Made by a program: the position numbers and the translations under genes | Notes under the pieces: model-generated | Told to the model about the DNA's origin: nothing | The model's database searches: none | What the model saw: only the letters and a program-made list of their open reading frames with translations | Shown here: positions 51,161 through 59,389 of the stretch, in pieces | How positions within the stretch are numbered: position 1 is the first letter of the stretch | How the letters are laid out: every line of letters begins with the position of its first letter | NCBI GenBank assembly: GCA_964247695.1 | Contig: CAXTVI010000003.1 | Span: 87,990 to 151,989 of the forward strand | Source of the DNA: Lichenicoccus sp964247695 | GTDB taxonomy: Bacteria > Pseudomonadota > Alphaproteobacteria > Acetobacterales > Acetobacteraceae | Direction: 5' to 3' | DNA length: 64,000 nt

Positions 51161-52354
51161 ATGAGCGATCAGGCGATCGTCGCACTCGGCCTGATCCTGC
51201 TGGTCGCGTCCCTGGTCGCGATGCTCTCGCGCCTGGCGCGCCTCCCGTACAGCGTCGGGTTGGTACTGGCCGGGATCGCGCTCACGCTGGTGCCGACCGG
51301 CCTGGAATTCCGCCTGACCCGCGACCTGATCTTCGAGGTGCTGCTGCCCCCGCTGGTCTTCGAGGCGGCGCTGCAGCTGCGCTGGCAGCCGTTCCGCGAT
51401 GCCCTGCCGGTGACGCTGACGCTGGCCTTCCCGGGGGTCGCCGTCGCGGCCGCGGCCGTTGCGGGCGCGATGCATTGGCTGCTCGGCTGGAGCTGGATCG
51501 AGGCAGGGCTGTTCGCGGTGCTGATCGCGGCGACCGACCCGGTCGCGGTGATCGCCGCCTTCCGGGAGCTGCGCGTCTCGCCGCGCCTCGGGATGCTGGT
51601 GGAGAGCGAGAGCCTGCTCAATGACGGCGCCGCGGCCGTCGGCTTCGGCATCCTGCTGGCGGTGCAGGGCGGTGCCCCCAGCGGGACTGTTGCGATCGCC
51701 GGCTCGCTGCTCTGGACAGTTGCCGGCGGCGTGGCAGCGGGCGTGCTCGCGGCCGCTGGCGTGCTGCTCCTGGCAGGCCGGACCACCGACCATCTGGTCG
51801 AGACCACGCTCACCACGATCGCGGCCTATGGCTCCTTCATGCTGGCCGAACGTTTCCACATGTCGGGCGTGCTCGCGACCCTGACTGCCGGACTGGTGGT
51901 TGGCAATGTCGGACAGCGCGGCGCGATCGCGGAGACGTCGCGCGGGTGGCTGTTCGACTTCTGGGAGTTCGCGGCCTTCCTGGCCAACTCGGTGGTGTTC
52001 ATCCTGATCGGCGCCCAGGGGGCGCGGCACCCCGGGGCGCTGTTCACCCGCGCCGCCGCCGTCGCGATCGTGGTCGTGCTGCTTGGGCGGATGCTCGCGG
52101 TCTATCCGCTATGCCTGCTGTTCAGCCGCGGCAGGCTCAGGGTGGATGCACGATACCAGCACGTCCTGGTGTGGGGCGGACTGCGGGGAGCGCTCGCATT
52201 GGCCCTGGCTCTGGCGCTGCCGGATAGCCTCCCGCGGCGGGATGAGCTGGTCGCGGTCGCCTTTGCGGTCGTGGCGTTCTCGATCTTCGTGCAGGGCATG
52301 ACGATGCCCTGGCTGATCCGGCGCCTGAACCTGCGCGAAGGCGTCGGGTCGTAG
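51161..52354 (+). CDS. CPA1 family sodium/proton antiporter
   Basis: A 397-residue membrane protein with about 12 helices. LLPPLVFEAALQLRW, IAATDPVAVIAAFREL and ESLLNDGAAAVGF are the CPA1 ion-translocation motifs (conserved Asp in ATDP and ND), and GGLRGALALALALALP closes the core. Unlike the antiporter at 18093 it has no cytoplasmic sensory tail. It follows leuB by 31 bases. Ion preference is not predictable. Confidence 0.9.
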   Translation: MSDQAIVALGLILLVASLVAMLSRLARLPYSVGLVLAGIALTLVPTGLEFRLTRDLIFEVLLPPLVFEAALQLRWQPFRDALPVTLTLAFPGVAVAAAAVAGAMHWLLGWSWIEAGLFAVLIAATDPVAVIAAFRELRVSPRLGMLVESESLLNDGAAAVGFGILLAVQGGAPSGTVAIAGSLLWTVAGGVAAGVLAAAGVLLLAGRTTDHLVETTLTTIAAYGSFMLAERFHMSGVLATLTAGLVVGNVGQRGAIAETSRGWLFDFWEFAAFLANSVVFILIGAQGARHPGALFTRAAAVAIVVVLLGRMLAVYPLCLLFSRGRLRVDARYQHVLVWGGLRGALALALALALPDSLPRRDELVAVAFAVVAFSIFVQGMTMPWLIRRLNLREGVGS

Positions 52355-52380
52355 CGGGCTCTGGGTTGCCTGGACATGGA

Positions 52381-52413
52381 GAGGGCCGGTGCCCCTCGCG
52401 GAGCCCGGCCCTC
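52381..52413. terminator. Inverted repeat between convergent antiporter and rpsU genes
   Basis: GAGGGCCGG (52381-52389) pairs perfectly with CCGGCCCTC (52405-52413) across a 15-base loop. It sits between the ends of two convergent genes (52354 and 52439), as a two-way terminator would. There is no flanking T-run. Confidence 0.5.
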
Positions 52414-52438
52414 GCAGGAACTGGTCCGGCCGCCGGGT

Positions 52439-52642
52439 TTAGAAGCCCTCGCGCTCCAGGCGCTTGCGCTCCATCTTGCGGGCGCGGCGGACCGCCTCGG
52501 CGGCCTCGCGGGCGCGACGCTCCGAGGGCTTCTCGTAATGCCGGCGAAGCTTCATCTCACGGAAGATGCCCTCGCGCTGCATCTTCTTCTTCAGCGCCTT
52601 CAGCGCCTGGTCGACATTGTTATCTCGGACGAGAACCTGCAC
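52439..52642 (-). CDS. rpsU: 30S ribosomal protein S21
   Basis: A 67-residue basic protein: VQVLVRDNNVDQALKALKKK, then MQREGIFREMKLRRHYEKPS and an Arg-rich tail. S21 lies near the anti-Shine-Dalgarno region of the 30S subunit. The GTG at 52642 is chosen because AAGGAG lies 11 bases upstream and because the conserved protein begins right there; the 47 upstream in-frame codons do not resemble S21. Confidence 0.93.
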   Translation of the reverse strand: MQVLVRDNNVDQALKALKKKMQREGIFREMKLRRHYEKPSERRAREAAEAVRRARKMERKRLEREGF

Positions 52643-52733
52643 TGCGCCGAAAACTCCTTGATGCACGGCCGGCGGTCCGGTCGCGGTCATAAACTGTCGC
52701 CTGCCGGAACGCAGGCTGCCTGAGAGGCGGGCG

Positions 52734-52762
52734 CTATAGCACACGGCTCCAGCGTTGCACAA
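52734..52762 (-). promoter_or_regulatory. Sigma70-type promoter and leader hairpin for rpsU
   Basis: Read on the minus strand: TTGTGC (52762-52757), 17-base spacer, CTATAG (52739-52734). The leader of about 85 bases contains a perfect 6-bp hairpin (52699-52716, GCCTGC with a six-base loop), which could serve S21 autoregulation, though this is only a guess. Confidence 0.5.
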
Positions 52763-52816
52763 ATCCTTCTCCGGCCTCATCTGCTGGAACTCACCGAACC
52801 CTCAACCGGAGCCCGC

Positions 52817-53362
52817 ATGGCCCTGCTCAAGATCGCCCGCATGGGGCATCCCGTCCTGCTCGGCTGCGCCGAACCGGTTGCCGACCCGACCGCGCCCGAA
52901 GTCAGCCGCCTGGTTGCCGACATGATCGAGACGATGATGGATGCGCGGGGGGCAGGACTTGCGGCCCCCCAGGTGCACGTGCCGCAGCGGCTGTTCGTCT
53001 ATCGGGTGCCGGTCGAACGCAGCGCCGGCGAGGACGATCCGCCGCGCGAGACCCAGGTGCTGATCAATCCGGTGATCACCCCGATCGGCGACGAGACGGC
53101 GCTCGCGGTCGAGGGCTGCCTGTCGATCCCCGGCCTGCGGGGCGCGGTGCCGCGTCCGGCGCGGGTGCATTATGCGGGACTCGACGCCGACGGCCGCCCG
53201 GTCGAGGGCGAGGCGAGCGGCTTCCTCGCCGTCGTGCTGCAGCACGAGAACGACCATCTGGACGGGGTCCTCTACCCGATGCGGATGCGCGACTTCACCC
53301 GCTTCGCCTTCGAGGACGAGATGATGCGGCACGGGATGCCGGCCGACGGAACGCCGGAATGA
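52817..53362 (+). CDS. def: Peptide deformylase
   Basis: A 181-residue metalloprotease that removes the N-formyl group from new proteins. The three motifs are complete: GAGLAAPQV, EGCLSIPGLRG (metal Cys) and LQHENDHLDG (HExxH metal site, with the catalytic Glu). No fmt gene is adjacent, so this may be one of two deformylases. The end overlaps coq9 by four bases. Confidence 0.94.
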   Translation: MALLKIARMGHPVLLGCAEPVADPTAPEVSRLVADMIETMMDARGAGLAAPQVHVPQRLFVYRVPVERSAGEDDPPRETQVLINPVITPIGDETALAVEGCLSIPGLRGAVPRPARVHYAGLDADGRPVEGEASGFLAVVLQHENDHLDGVLYPMRMRDFTRFAFEDEMMRHGMPADGTPE

Positions 53363-54048
53363 GTTTTCTCGAGAACGGCCTGCGCCTGTTGCCCGGCCTG
53401 TTCGCGCGCCGGCTGCCGGATCTGATGGACGGCGCGTCGCGCGCCGCCGTGACCGAGTTCCCCGGGCCGATCGAGCGCAGCCCAGAGCGCGATGCAGCGT
53501 TGCTGGCGGTGGCGCCGCTGGTCGGGCTGCATGGCTGGACTCCGGCTGCCCTGCGCATGGCGGCGGGTCCGGATGCCGACCTGCTGTTTTCCGGCGGGCC
53601 GGCGGAGATGGTCGAGGCGCATGCGGACCTTGGTGACCGGCGCATGGAGGCCGCCGCTGCCGACATCGCCGAGACACGGCCGAGCCGCCGCGTGCGGGCG
53701 CTGATCCTGCTGCGGCTGCAGCAATCCGAGCCGGAGCGCGACGCGATCCGTCGCGGGCTCGCGGTACTGGCCCTGCCGGGCAACCGGCTGGCCTCGGTGC
53801 GCGCGATCGCACGGACTGTCGACACGATCTGGCACGCCGCCGGCGACGTATCGGTCGACCAGAGCTGGTACAGCAAGCGCGCCATCCTGGCCGGGGTCTA
53901 CTCGGCAACGCTGCTGTTCTGGCTGCGCGATGCCAGCGGCGGTGCGGCGACCGAGGCCTTCCTCGACCGCCGGCTGGACGACGTAGCCCGGATCGGGCGG
54001 CTCAGGCGTATGGCCAGCCTGGAGCGGTTCCGCCCGAAGGCGGCCTGA
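53359..54048 (+). CDS. COQ9 family ubiquinone-biosynthesis protein
   Basis: A 229-residue helical protein. The C-terminal region VDTIWHAAGDVSVDQSWYSK and RAILAGVYSATLLFWLRD is the COQ9 signature (lipid-binding TetR-like fold that presents substrates to Coq7). The N-terminal helical part is less conserved (LLAVAPLVGLHGWTPAALR). It is coupled to def and convergent with ilvE, 3 bases away. Confidence 0.88.
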   Translation: MSFLENGLRLLPGLFARRLPDLMDGASRAAVTEFPGPIERSPERDAALLAVAPLVGLHGWTPAALRMAAGPDADLLFSGGPAEMVEAHADLGDRRMEAAAADIAETRPSRRVRALILLRLQQSEPERDAIRRGLAVLALPGNRLASVRAIARTVDTIWHAAGDVSVDQSWYSKRAILAGVYSATLLFWLRDASGGAATEAFLDRRLDDVARIGRLRRMASLERFRPKAA

Positions 54049-54051
54049 CGC

Positions 54052-54954
54052 TCAGGCCGCCAGGCGCGCCGCGACCTCAGCGGGTGGCATGCGCACCAGC
54101 GCCTCGTAGTCGGTCAGCAGCATCTCGGTGATGGCGCCGGGAGTGAAATGCTGCCCCTCGATCTCGCGCACCGGGGCGATTTCGGCGGCGGAGCCGGCCA
54201 GGAACACCTCGTCGGCGTGCTGCATCTCGTCCGGCATGATCACCCGCTCGACCACCTGCAGCCCGCGGCGGCGGGCCAGCGCCATGACCGTGCGCCGGGT
54301 GATGCCGTCGAGAAAGCAGTCCGGGATCGGGGTGTGCAGCACGCCGTCCATGACGAAGAAGATGTTGGCGCCGGTTGCCTCGGAGACCTGGCCGCGCCAG
54401 TCCAGCATCAGCGCGTCGTTGTACCCGCGCGCCTCCGCTGCGTGCTTGGACATGGTGCCGATCATGTACAGCCCGGCCGCCTTGGACCGGGTCGGCGCCG
54501 TCTCGGGGTGCGGCCGCTTCCAGTCCGCCATGCCGAGCCGGACGCCCTTCATGCGGTCGTCGCCGAACAGGTTCGGCCATGACCAGGCGGCGATCATCAG
54601 GTGGATCTTCGTCTGCTGGGCGGAGACCGAGAGCTGCTCGGCGCCGCGCCATGCCAGCGGCCGGACATAGCCGTCGGTGAGTCCGTTCACCGCAAGCACC
54701 TGCCGGCAGGCCGCGTCGATGGTGTCCATCGAGAAGGGGATCTCGAAGCCGAGGATGCGTCCGCTCTCGACCAGGCGCTCGGTATGCTCGCGCAGCTTGA
54801 AGATGTGGCCGTTGTAGGAGCGTTCGCCCTCGAACACCGCGCTCGCGTAGTGCAGGCCGTGCGACAGGACATGAAGCTTCGCGTCGCGCCAGGGGATCAG
54901 CACACCGTCCCACCAGATCTGTCCATCGCGGTCGTCGAACGGCACCAGCGCCAT
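54052..54954 (-). CDS. ilvE: Branched-chain amino acid aminotransferase
   Basis: A 300-residue fold-type IV PLP enzyme for the last step of Leu, Ile and Val synthesis. WWDGVLIPWRDAKLHVLSHG, SAVFEGERSYNGHIFKL and the VRPLAWRG substrate loop are standard. The Schiff-base Lys is most likely in MIGTMSKHAAEARGYN or the neighbouring SKAAG; EATGANIFFV and GSAAEIAPV bind the cofactor phosphate. It complements leuCDB upstream. Divergent from the MarR gene. Confidence 0.93.
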   Translation of the reverse strand: MALVPFDDRDGQIWWDGVLIPWRDAKLHVLSHGLHYASAVFEGERSYNGHIFKLREHTERLVESGRILGFEIPFSMDTIDAACRQVLAVNGLTDGYVRPLAWRGAEQLSVSAQQTKIHLMIAAWSWPNLFGDDRMKGVRLGMADWKRPHPETAPTRSKAAGLYMIGTMSKHAAEARGYNDALMLDWRGQVSEATGANIFFVMDGVLHTPIPDCFLDGITRRTVMALARRRGLQVVERVIMPDEMQHADEVFLAGSAAEIAPVREIEGQHFTPGAITEMLLTDYEALVRMPPAEVAARLAA

Positions 54955-55004
54955 CTGTGTTGTCCTCGCAAGCAGGGATCACGCAACTAGAAGCCCCCTT
55001 CCAT

Positions 55005-55025
55005 TATGTCAATGAAGCTGTCTTA
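55005..55025. promoter_or_regulatory. Imperfect inverted repeat, candidate MarR operator
   Basis: TATGTCA (55005-55011) and TGTCTTA (55019-55025) form an imperfect inverted repeat (five of seven positions match) in the AT-rich core of the ilvE/marR spacer, ending 8 bases before the MarR ATG. Position and size suit autoregulation by the MarR protein. Confidence 0.35.
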
Positions 55026-55033
55026 ACTTGCGC

Positions 55034-55660
55034 ATGGATACCAAGCCGCTCGGGCGCCTGCTGCCGCCCTCCGCTTCCGTCTCGCGCGCGCAGCCGCCGG
55101 CCGATCAGGCATCACCGGGCGGTCCCGGAGCCAACGGTGCGGGGACAGCTCTGCTGTTCCTGCGCGAGGAGCAGATGCGGCTGGCGCAGGACCTGTTCTT
55201 CCTGGCCTATCGCGACCTGACCGCGTCGGCCGATGTCGTGCTGGACGGGCTTGGGCTGGGGCGCGCGCATCATCGCGCGCTGCATTTCATCGGCCGTCGG
55301 CCGGAGCTGCCGGTCAGCGACCTGCTCGCCCTGCTGCGCATCACCAAGCAGAGCCTGGCCCGGGTGCTCGGCGAGCTCGTGCGGCGCGGCTATGTGCGCC
55401 AGGCGACCGGCGCGCGCGACCGGCGCCAGCGCCTGCTCAGCCTGACCGAAACCGGCCGGCTGCTCGAGCGCCAGCTTTTCAACCGCCAGCGAGAGCGCAT
55501 CCTGGATGCCTACCGCGAAGCCGGCGGCCCGGCGGTGGAGGGGTTCCGGCGGGTCATGCATGCCATGATGGATGAGCAGACCCGCGCGCAACTCGATCCA
55601 CGCGGCTTGGACGGCGTGCCCGCGGTGCCGACCCGCGCGCGTGACGCCCGGCGCGCCTGA
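55034..55660 (+). CDS. MarR family regulator (PetP-like)
   Basis: A 208-residue DNA-binding protein. A disordered N-terminal 45 residues precede helix QMRLAQDLFFLAYRDLTASAD, then the winged helix: HHRALHFIGRRPELPVSDLL, LRITKQSLARVLGELVRRGY (recognition helix) and the wing GARDRRQRLLSLTETG. A MarR gene directly before an OmpR-type regulator is the arrangement of petP-petR in Rhodobacter, where the pair affects cytochrome bc1 expression. ATG at 55034; a TTG lies two codons earlier. Confidence 0.85.
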   Translation: MDTKPLGRLLPPSASVSRAQPPADQASPGGPGANGAGTALLFLREEQMRLAQDLFFLAYRDLTASADVVLDGLGLGRAHHRALHFIGRRPELPVSDLLALLRITKQSLARVLGELVRRGYVRQATGARDRRQRLLSLTETGRLLERQLFNRQRERILDAYREAGGPAVEGFRRVMHAMMDEQTRAQLDPRGLDGVPAVPTRARDARRA

Positions 55661-55703
55661 CGGTGCGCCCCCCGCCACATAAACCGCGCCTGACGGTCTG
55701 GAA

Positions 55704-56426
55704 ATGAGCCTCTACACCTCGCCGCCGCCGGGGGCCGCGGACGCGCATGTACTGGTGGTGGACGACGATGCGCGCCTGCGCAAGCTGCTGCAGCGCTACC
55801 TCTCGACGCAGGGCTTCAGGATCAGCGTCGCATCGGGCGCCGGCGAGGCCCGGCAGATCCTGGGCTTCATGCAGCCGGACGCGATGGTGCTCGACGTGAC
55901 CATGCCCGGCGAGACCGGCCTCGACCTCACACGCGCCCTCAGGCTGGTCGGGCAGACGCTGCCGATCCTGTTGCTGACCGCTCGCGGCGAGCCGGAGGAC
56001 CGCATCGCCGGCCTCGAGAGCGGTGCCGACGACTATCTCGGCAAGCCGTTCGAGCCGCGCGAGCTGCTGCTGCGGCTGCGCGCGCTGCTACGCCGGGTGG
56101 GTCCTCCGCAGCCGACCGACAACCAGCGCCCGCTCGAGCTCGGCGACCTCGAGTTCGACCCGGTGCGGGGCCTGCTCAGCGGGCCGGACGGCAATGTCCA
56201 CCTGACCGGGGGCGAGAGCGCGCTGCTGGCGGTGCTGGCCCGCCGTCCGGGCGAGGTGCTGTCGCGCGAGGCGATCGCGCGGACCCTGGAGATGGACGAG
56301 GCCGGCGAGCGGGCCATCGACGTGCAGGTCACCCGCCTGCGGCGCCGCATCGAGCCGGATCCACGCGAGCCGCGCTACCTGCATACGGTGCGCGGGCGCG
56401 GCTACGTCCTCAAGCCGGGCAGCTGA
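55704..56426 (+). CDS. OmpR-type response regulator (PetR-like)
   Basis: A 240-residue two-domain regulator. Receiver: VLVVDDDARLRKLL (acidic pair), VLDVTMPGETGLDL (phospho-acceptor Asp), LLLTARGEPEDR and YLGKPF (Lys). C-terminal winged helix: LTGGESALLAVLARRPGEVLSR, then AIDVQVTRLRRRIEPDPREP and VRGRGYVL. All phosphorylation residues are intact. It lies between the MarR gene and its probable kinase gene. Confidence 0.93.
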   Translation: MSLYTSPPPGAADAHVLVVDDDARLRKLLQRYLSTQGFRISVASGAGEARQILGFMQPDAMVLDVTMPGETGLDLTRALRLVGQTLPILLLTARGEPEDRIAGLESGADDYLGKPFEPRELLLRLRALLRRVGPPQPTDNQRPLELGDLEFDPVRGLLSGPDGNVHLTGGESALLAVLARRPGEVLSREAIARTLEMDEAGERAIDVQVTRLRRRIEPDPREPRYLHTVRGRGYVLKPGS

Positions 56427-56438
56427 GCGGACGGCGCG

Positions 56439-57884
56439 ATGTCCGCCGTTCGCGAGCCGGCTGCAGCACCGCTGCTGAAAGGCCGCAAGCCGTCGGATGC
56501 CCCCGCGGCGCTGCACCGGCGCTGGCTGGCCGGTCTCGAGCGTCCGATGCGCAGGGTGCTGCCGCGCTCGCTGCTTGGGCGGTCGCTGCTGATCGTGCTG
56601 ATCCCGCTGGTGGTGACGCAGGGCGTCTCGCTGCAGCTGTTCTACGGCAGCCACCTGGACATCGTCTCGCGCCGACTCTCGACGGCGGTGGCCGGCGAGG
56701 TCAACCAGACCCTGCTGCTGCTCGACCGCTACCGGCGCCCGGCGGACCAGGCCTGGATCCTGGCAACCGCGTCCGACCAGTATCAGCTCGCCATGCGGCT
56801 GCGTCCGCACGCGACGCTCGATCGCACCAGGCTGCCCAACCTGCTTGGGCCGATGGATGACGAGCTCGGCTCGGCGCTTCAGGTAATCCGGCGCCCGTTC
56901 AACATGGACTGGTACTCGGACCCGCACGTGGTGAAGATCCATGTGCAGCTCGCGGACGGCGTGCTCGACATCGATGCGCCGCGCAAGCGGCTCGATGTCG
57001 GGCCGATCTACCTGTTCGTCGCCTGGAATACCGGCAGCGCGCTGCTGCTGTTCCTGGTGGCGGCGCTGTTCATGCGCATCCAGGTGCGCGCCATCCGGCG
57101 GCTGGCGCGGGCCGCCGAGGCGTTCGGCATGGGGCAGGAGCAGGGCACCATCCGGCCCGAGGGGGCGCAGGAGGTGCGCAAGGCGGCGTCCGCCTTCAAC
57201 CGGATGCAGGAGCGCATCCTGCGCTTCGTGGCGCAGCGCACCTCGATGCTGGCCGGTGTCTCGCACGACCTGCGCACGCCGCTCACCCGGCTACGGCTGT
57301 CGCTGGCCATGGTGCCGCAGCATGGCGCGCTGAATGCGGAGGAGCTGGCCCCCGAGATCAGCGAGATGATCGCCGATGTCGAGGAGATGGAGCGGATGAT
57401 CGAGGGCTATCTCGGCTTCGCGCGCGGCGAGGGCAGCGAGCAGGCGCAGCCTGTCGACCTGCCGGCGCTGCTCGATGCGGTGGCGCTGTCGGCAGGCCGG
57501 GCCGGGGCGATGTTCGTCCGGGTGGTGAGCACGCCGATGCCGGAGCTGCTGCTCAGGCCGCTGGCGATCCGCCGGGTGCTGGCCAACCTGCTCGACAACG
57601 CGCGCCGGCATGGCGGCCGGATCTCGCTGGTGGCGATGCTCGAGGAGCGGGCGGTGCAGATCGTGGTCGATGATGACGGGCCGGGGATCGCCGCCGAGCG
57701 GCGCGAGACGGTGTTCCGGCCATTCGAGAGCGGCGCCACCGGGGGCACCGGGCTGGGCCTGACGATTGCGCGCGACATCGTGCGCGCGCATGGCGGGGAG
57801 CTTTCGCTGGAGACGTCGCCGATGGGTGGCCTGCGGGCCCGCATCAGGCTGCCGCTGCAGGCCGCCTCGACTGGACGCCTATAG
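56439..57884 (+). CDS. EnvZ-like sensor histidine kinase
   Basis: A 481-residue membrane kinase: helix 1 (about 50-70), a periplasmic domain of about 120 residues, helix 2 (about 190-210), HAMP, then SHDLRTPLTRLRLSL with the phospho-His, NLLDNARRHG (N box), DDDGPGI (G1) and GGTGLGLTIARDI (G2). Fully catalytic by motif. It starts 12 bases after the response regulator, so the two form a two-component system. The last 6 bases overlap the convergent SDR gene. Confidence 0.92.
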   Translation: MSAVREPAAAPLLKGRKPSDAPAALHRRWLAGLERPMRRVLPRSLLGRSLLIVLIPLVVTQGVSLQLFYGSHLDIVSRRLSTAVAGEVNQTLLLLDRYRRPADQAWILATASDQYQLAMRLRPHATLDRTRLPNLLGPMDDELGSALQVIRRPFNMDWYSDPHVVKIHVQLADGVLDIDAPRKRLDVGPIYLFVAWNTGSALLLFLVAALFMRIQVRAIRRLARAAEAFGMGQEQGTIRPEGAQEVRKAASAFNRMQERILRFVAQRTSMLAGVSHDLRTPLTRLRLSLAMVPQHGALNAEELAPEISEMIADVEEMERMIEGYLGFARGEGSEQAQPVDLPALLDAVALSAGRAGAMFVRVVSTPMPELLLRPLAIRRVLANLLDNARRHGGRISLVAMLEERAVQIVVDDDGPGIAAERRETVFRPFESGATGGTGLGLTIARDIVRAHGGELSLETSPMGGLRARIRLPLQAASTGRL

Positions 57885-58688
57885 CGGCTCGACAGGTGCC
57901 GGCGCGCTGTCGTAGCCGCCCCAGATGGCCTGGTCATATTCGATCATGGAGCCCGTCATCAGCCCTGACTCGGAGGTCGCGAGGAAAGCCACGGCACGGG
58001 CGACCTCCGCCGGATCGATCAGCCGGCCGGCGGGCTGGCGGCGCGCCGCGGCCTCCAGCCAGCCTGCCTCCGCGCCATGGAATTCGCGCTGGATCCGGTC
58101 CTCGCCGTCGGACGCCATCCAGCCGATATTGAGGCCGTTGACCCGGATGCGGTTGCGCAGCAGCGCGTAGGCGGTGTTGCGCGTCAGGGTCGCGAGCGCG
58201 CCCTTGGACGCCGAGTAGGCCGAGATGAAGGGCTGTCCGGCGCGGGCCGACATCGAGCCGATATTGACGATGGTGCCCTCGATCTTCTCGCGCCGCATGA
58301 TCCCGATGCTGTCCTGCATCAGGAAGAACGGCGCGCGTACATTGACCGCGAAGATCTGATCGAACAGGTCGGGCGACGTGTCGAGGATCGTGCCGCGGTC
58401 GGTGACGCCGGCGGAGTTCACCAGCGTGTCGACCCGGCCGAACAGCCGGTCGGTCTCGGCCACTACGTTGCGGCAGGCCTGCACGTCGTGAAGATCGGCC
58501 GCGACGAACACCGCGCGGGCGCCGCTGGTTGCACCGATGGACGCGGCGACCGCCTCGCCGCGCGTCCGGTTGCGCCCGCACACGACAAGCCCCGCCGCAC
58601 CGCGGCGTGCGAACTCATTCGCGATGGCCGCTCCCAGTCCCTGGGTCGCGCCGGTGACGATCGCGACTTTGCCTGTCATGTCGTGCAT
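57879..58688 (-). CDS. SDR family oxidoreductase
   Basis: A 269-residue classical short-chain dehydrogenase. TGATQGLGAAIA is the dinucleotide loop, VNSAGV the NNAG-like motif, and SAYSASKGAL holds the catalytic Tyr-x3-Lys with the Ser in NIGSMSA. CGRNRTRG after strand two, with Arg, hints at NADP. The C-terminal MIEYDQAIWGGYD is characteristic of polyol or sugar dehydrogenases of the group. Substrate not assigned. The ATG at 58688 has another in-frame Met three codons later. Confidence 0.85.
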   Translation of the reverse strand: MHDMTGKVAIVTGATQGLGAAIANEFARRGAAGLVVCGRNRTRGEAVAASIGATSGARAVFVAADLHDVQACRNVVAETDRLFGRVDTLVNSAGVTDRGTILDTSPDLFDQIFAVNVRAPFFLMQDSIGIMRREKIEGTIVNIGSMSARAGQPFISAYSASKGALATLTRNTAYALLRNRIRVNGLNIGWMASDGEDRIQREFHGAEAGWLEAAARRQPAGRLIDPAEVARAVAFLATSESGLMTGSMIEYDQAIWGGYDSAPAPVEPL

Positions 58689-58715
58689 CGTGCTGTCCCG
58701 CTCCTGCGGTCGCCC

Positions 58716-59285
58716 CTACGATCCGCCACCGACCGTGTTGCCGGTGCCGCCATGGCCGTAGCCGTTGTTGCTGTTGCCGAGGCCGCCGCCGCTGCCGAGG
58801 CCGCCGCTGCCCATGCTGCCGAGCGGGGAGTAGCGGCCGACATTGCCGATCAGCTGCTGCATGAACGAGGTCTGGCTGCCGGGAGTCGGCGTCTTGCCCG
58901 ATGCCATGGCGATCTGGTGGCCATCCGCCTTGTCGAGCAGCCGCCGGCTGCGCAGGGTGCCGCCGGCGTCGAAGGCGAGCACGACCACTTCCTGGCTTTC
59001 GACACGCGGCAACGCGGTTGGCACCGGTGCGGTGACCTCGCCGATATAGATCCAGGTATTGTCGTCGAAGGTCGCGTGCGTGGTCGGCGATCCGATCAGG
59101 TTGGTGACGTCGGCCTTGGTCGTGGTGCCGGGCACCAGCTTGTTGTAGTCGACGGCCTCGACGATGATGCCGCGATTGGTCGGGATCGGCGCGAACAGCC
59201 CGCATGCGGCGAGCGGCAGTGCAAGCAGGAGTGCGGCGAGCCGGGCTGCGGAGCGGGCCGGAACTTGCTTGGAGATCGGCCGCAT
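58716..59285 (-). CDS. bamE: Outer-membrane assembly lipoprotein BamE
   Basis: A 189-residue lipoprotein with lipobox LAAC (Cys28). The SmpA/OmlA core shows DYNKLVPGTTTKADVTNLIG, SPTTHATFDDNTWIYIGE and VVVLAFDAGGTLRSRRLL. BamE stabilises the BAM complex; bamB lies elsewhere in the window. The final 45 residues are a low-complexity Gly/Ser/Asn tail (GSGGLGSGGGLGNSNNGYG) absent from enteric BamE. Divergent from the chaperone gene, as is usual in alphaproteobacteria. Confidence 0.88.
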   Translation of the reverse strand: MRPISKQVPARSAARLAALLLALPLAACGLFAPIPTNRGIIVEAVDYNKLVPGTTTKADVTNLIGSPTTHATFDDNTWIYIGEVTAPVPTALPRVESQEVVVLAFDAGGTLRSRRLLDKADGHQIAMASGKTPTPGSQTSFMQQLIGNVGRYSPLGSMGSGGLGSGGGLGNSNNGYGHGGTGNTVGGGS

Positions 59286-59389
59286 GGCGTTGTCTTCGTC
59301 CTGTGCTGGAAGCAGGTCGTGCGGTGCCTGATCGCCCGGGTGGTGTCAACACGGGCCGTGCGATCGGCGGGAGTGGGAAGACAGGCATT

